In this document: positions 62,193-64,000 of the stretch, in pieces
How positions within the stretch are numbered: position 1 is the stretch's first letter
How the letters are laid out: each line of letters opens with the position of its first letter
NCBI GenBank assembly: GCA_030710605.1
Contig: CP092871.1
Span: 73,623,171 to 73,687,170, forward strand
Length of the DNA: 64,000 bases
Origin: Cordylochernes scorpioides
Taxonomy: Eukaryota > Arthropoda > Arachnida > Pseudoscorpiones > Chernetidae
Reading direction: 5' to 3'
Notes under the pieces: model-generated
What the model saw: only the letters and a program-made list of their open reading frames with translations
What the model was told of the DNA's origin: nothing
Databases searched by the model: none
Translations under genes and position numbers: made by a program

Positions 62193-64000
62193 ACCTGTAC
62201 GTTTGGTCTATGGCTTCGCTTGGTCTACCTCTCTCTTTGCTTTATTGTGATATCCATCTTACAAGGTTGATACATAGTTTTATATAGGGATGGGATTACA
62301 ATAAATATCAGAAGGTTGTGAATTGTCCAACCCAAAATATACTACAGAATGTGTCCCCGGTGATGAAGGTTTGGTTGGGGGAATGATATGTAATGAGTGA
62401 TGACCTAACAAACCTATTATAAAAAAAAAGAAATAATTTGCATACAAATTAGTTAAAATTATTAAAAGTTATAAGTTAAACAGAAAAAGATGTTGTAATG
62501 GTGGTGTATCACTGAAATATAAATCAAGGTTATGAAAATAAAAAGGTTCAAAATGAATGATACAAGATTAAGGGAAAGTATATAATACAAAATGATAAAT
62601 ATGGTAAAATGATTCGTACAAGTAAAAATATCTTATTGCATAAAATATGAGCGGAGAAAAAGTTAGTTTATTGGTTGAACATATAATGTGACGCTAAGAT
62701 TGAAAAAGGGAAAGGGGGTATCTGAGCATGTTTCTGCAAGGTTGTATCCCAAGCATTCTGCAATGCAATGCGAACTTGTTTAAGTGAGGCATTGTTTTCA
62801 TTAACAGAAGGCCCACGATATTCCGTCTGCTTCATTAGCTCAGACAGTGAAAAGAGGTGGGAAGATTGATGGGGTAAAAGGGAGAGGTAGAGGTAAGAGG
62901 GATTCCTGTTGTCCATAATGATTATGCCCGTTTGAATGATGACAAAAAAAAAGTGAAAGTTTGAAAAAATGGTGAATTGAAATGATGAGTCGGGCGATGA
63001 GAAAAAAAAAAAAATAAAAAGATCGCGCTGGATATCCTGAACTCATTATTGGGAATGGTATAACGAGGAAGGATTGTTCCAGTCGGATTAATCAATGAAA
63101 AAAAATAAAAATGTTTGGCGAACTGGAATCCCTTGGAAGGTTGGAGATTTGAAGGATGCGGAAAAGGAGAGGTGGGTGCAAGAGCTTTATTGCTGTCAAA
63201 TTTGATTGTGTCCGGCTTGTATGATGAAAAAAAAAAAAAAATTGAAAGATGAAAAAAATGATGAGCCGGACGATGAGAGAGGAAAAAAAATAAAAATCTA
63301 ACTAGGTCTCCTGAGCTCACTGTTGGGAAATGTACAGCAAGGAAGGGTCTTCTAGTTAGGTTAATCAAATAAAAAAAAAGAAAAATGGCTGACGAACAAT
63401 AAACTCTTGATGGCTGTAAAAGGTTGGGAGGAAAGGTTCATGGGATAGAGTTAAGAGGTTGTAAGGGAAGCGTCAAAAAACACAAAGAAAAATAAAATGA
63501 TAAATGTTTTATCTGTTTAAGAAATATTATAAATGTTGTTAGGTGTAGGTTTTTTATAATGGTGACTAAAACAGTTGAGGTTGTAAAATGTTAGGTCTAA
63601 ACATGATAAAAAAAAAAAGAGAAAATAAAAATATTAAAGGTAACAATATACAAAGGGTTGATTGGCAATTGATGGCATTAATTTTGATGATTAATAAACA
63701 AAATGATATTATTGATTAAAAGTGAAATGTCTTATCCACATCTGTAAGTCAAAAAAAAAACAAAGTCCAACATCGCAAAACTAGGTAAACTGTAAGTCTA
63801 TTTACAATAAATGAAAAGAAAAGTCAAAAGAAAACAAAAATATTCGTTCCTGAGAGAAAAAAAAAAAAAAAAAAGGAACATTTTTACATACAGTGTTTAG
63901 TTGTAGGTGCAAGATTAATGATGTCCTTCTAGTTTGGTCTACGGAGAGGCAATGTGACCCTATGTCGCTTTGGTCTGGTCTGAGAAGTTGTTCTTTGCCA
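62193..64000. other. Non-coding, A-rich region with ~285-bp repeats; possible LTR-element interior
   Basis: Two related blocks at about 62980-63110 and 63262-63372 share GAGC/TCGGGCGATGAGA, CCTGAACTCA/CCTGAGCTCA, TTGGGAAATG and a final GGTTAATCAAT, each followed by an A-run. The long minus-strand open frame here (62922-63368) is low complexity (poly-Phe, Pro, Ser) and follows the A-runs, so I do not call it a gene. The element, if any, runs past the window end. Confidence 0.4.

Noticed and set aside
62922-63368. 148-codon minus-strand open frame
   Set aside because: Composition is Phe/Ser/Pro-rich because it reads through A-runs on the other strand. It spans a repeated non-coding block.

Overview
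This window looks like AT-rich, gene-poor DNA from an animal nuclear genome, most likely an arthropod. A chelicerate such as a spider is plausible, judging only by the mix of element families; no single diagnostic gene is present. I found no tRNA, rRNA, CRISPR array or bacterial-type gene, and no convincing host protein gene. The one host-like trace is a weak exon candidate near 52.1 kb. Nearly every recognisable feature is a mobile element or its debris.

Layout: 1-4743 is a non-coding LTR-element-like unit (direct repeat 1-128 = 4616-4743). 4.9-22.8 kb holds two solo-LTR-like repeats, several Tc1-type MITEs and scattered relics of hammerhead-ribozyme (HHR) repeats. 22870-27412 is a decayed Ty1/copia element on the minus strand. 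28.7-30.7 kb has a foldback repeat and a piggyBac relic. 31363-37793 is a BEL/Pao element with 477-bp LTRs, a 5-bp target-site duplication (TSD) and two in-frame stops. 38.8-40.0 kb is a broken Tc1 transposon. 40070-42359 is a 372-bp tandem array. 44411-47549 is a young copia element without reverse transcriptase. 47775-48317 is a solo LTR. 48.4-51.9 kb is a foldback LTR repeat split by a Penelope-like element (PLE) with a GIY-YIG nuclease domain. 52.7-53.2 kb is a palindromic HHR repeat. 54613-57340 is an HHR repeat element containing a GC-rich gag-like gene. 57483-58800 is a mariner relic. 60.8-64.0 kb holds more HHR-family repeats and LTR-like sequence.

The most interesting theme is a group of insertions sharing one architecture. 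The PLE (49697-51768), the 372-bp array (40070-42359), the HHR/gag element (54613-57340) and the repeat at 17317-18402 each start with an inverted partial copy, carry hammerhead or hammerhead-like motifs, and are flanked by perfect 11-12 bp TSDs. The first three families are unrelated in sequence over most of their length. I infer that short ribozyme-bearing repeats (retrozyme-like) are mobilised here by a PLE-type reverse transcriptase/GIY-YIG machinery, and that one has a captured or nested gag gene. Several hammerheads (52703-52746, 53051-53094, 54808-54847, 57158-57196) have intact catalytic cores.
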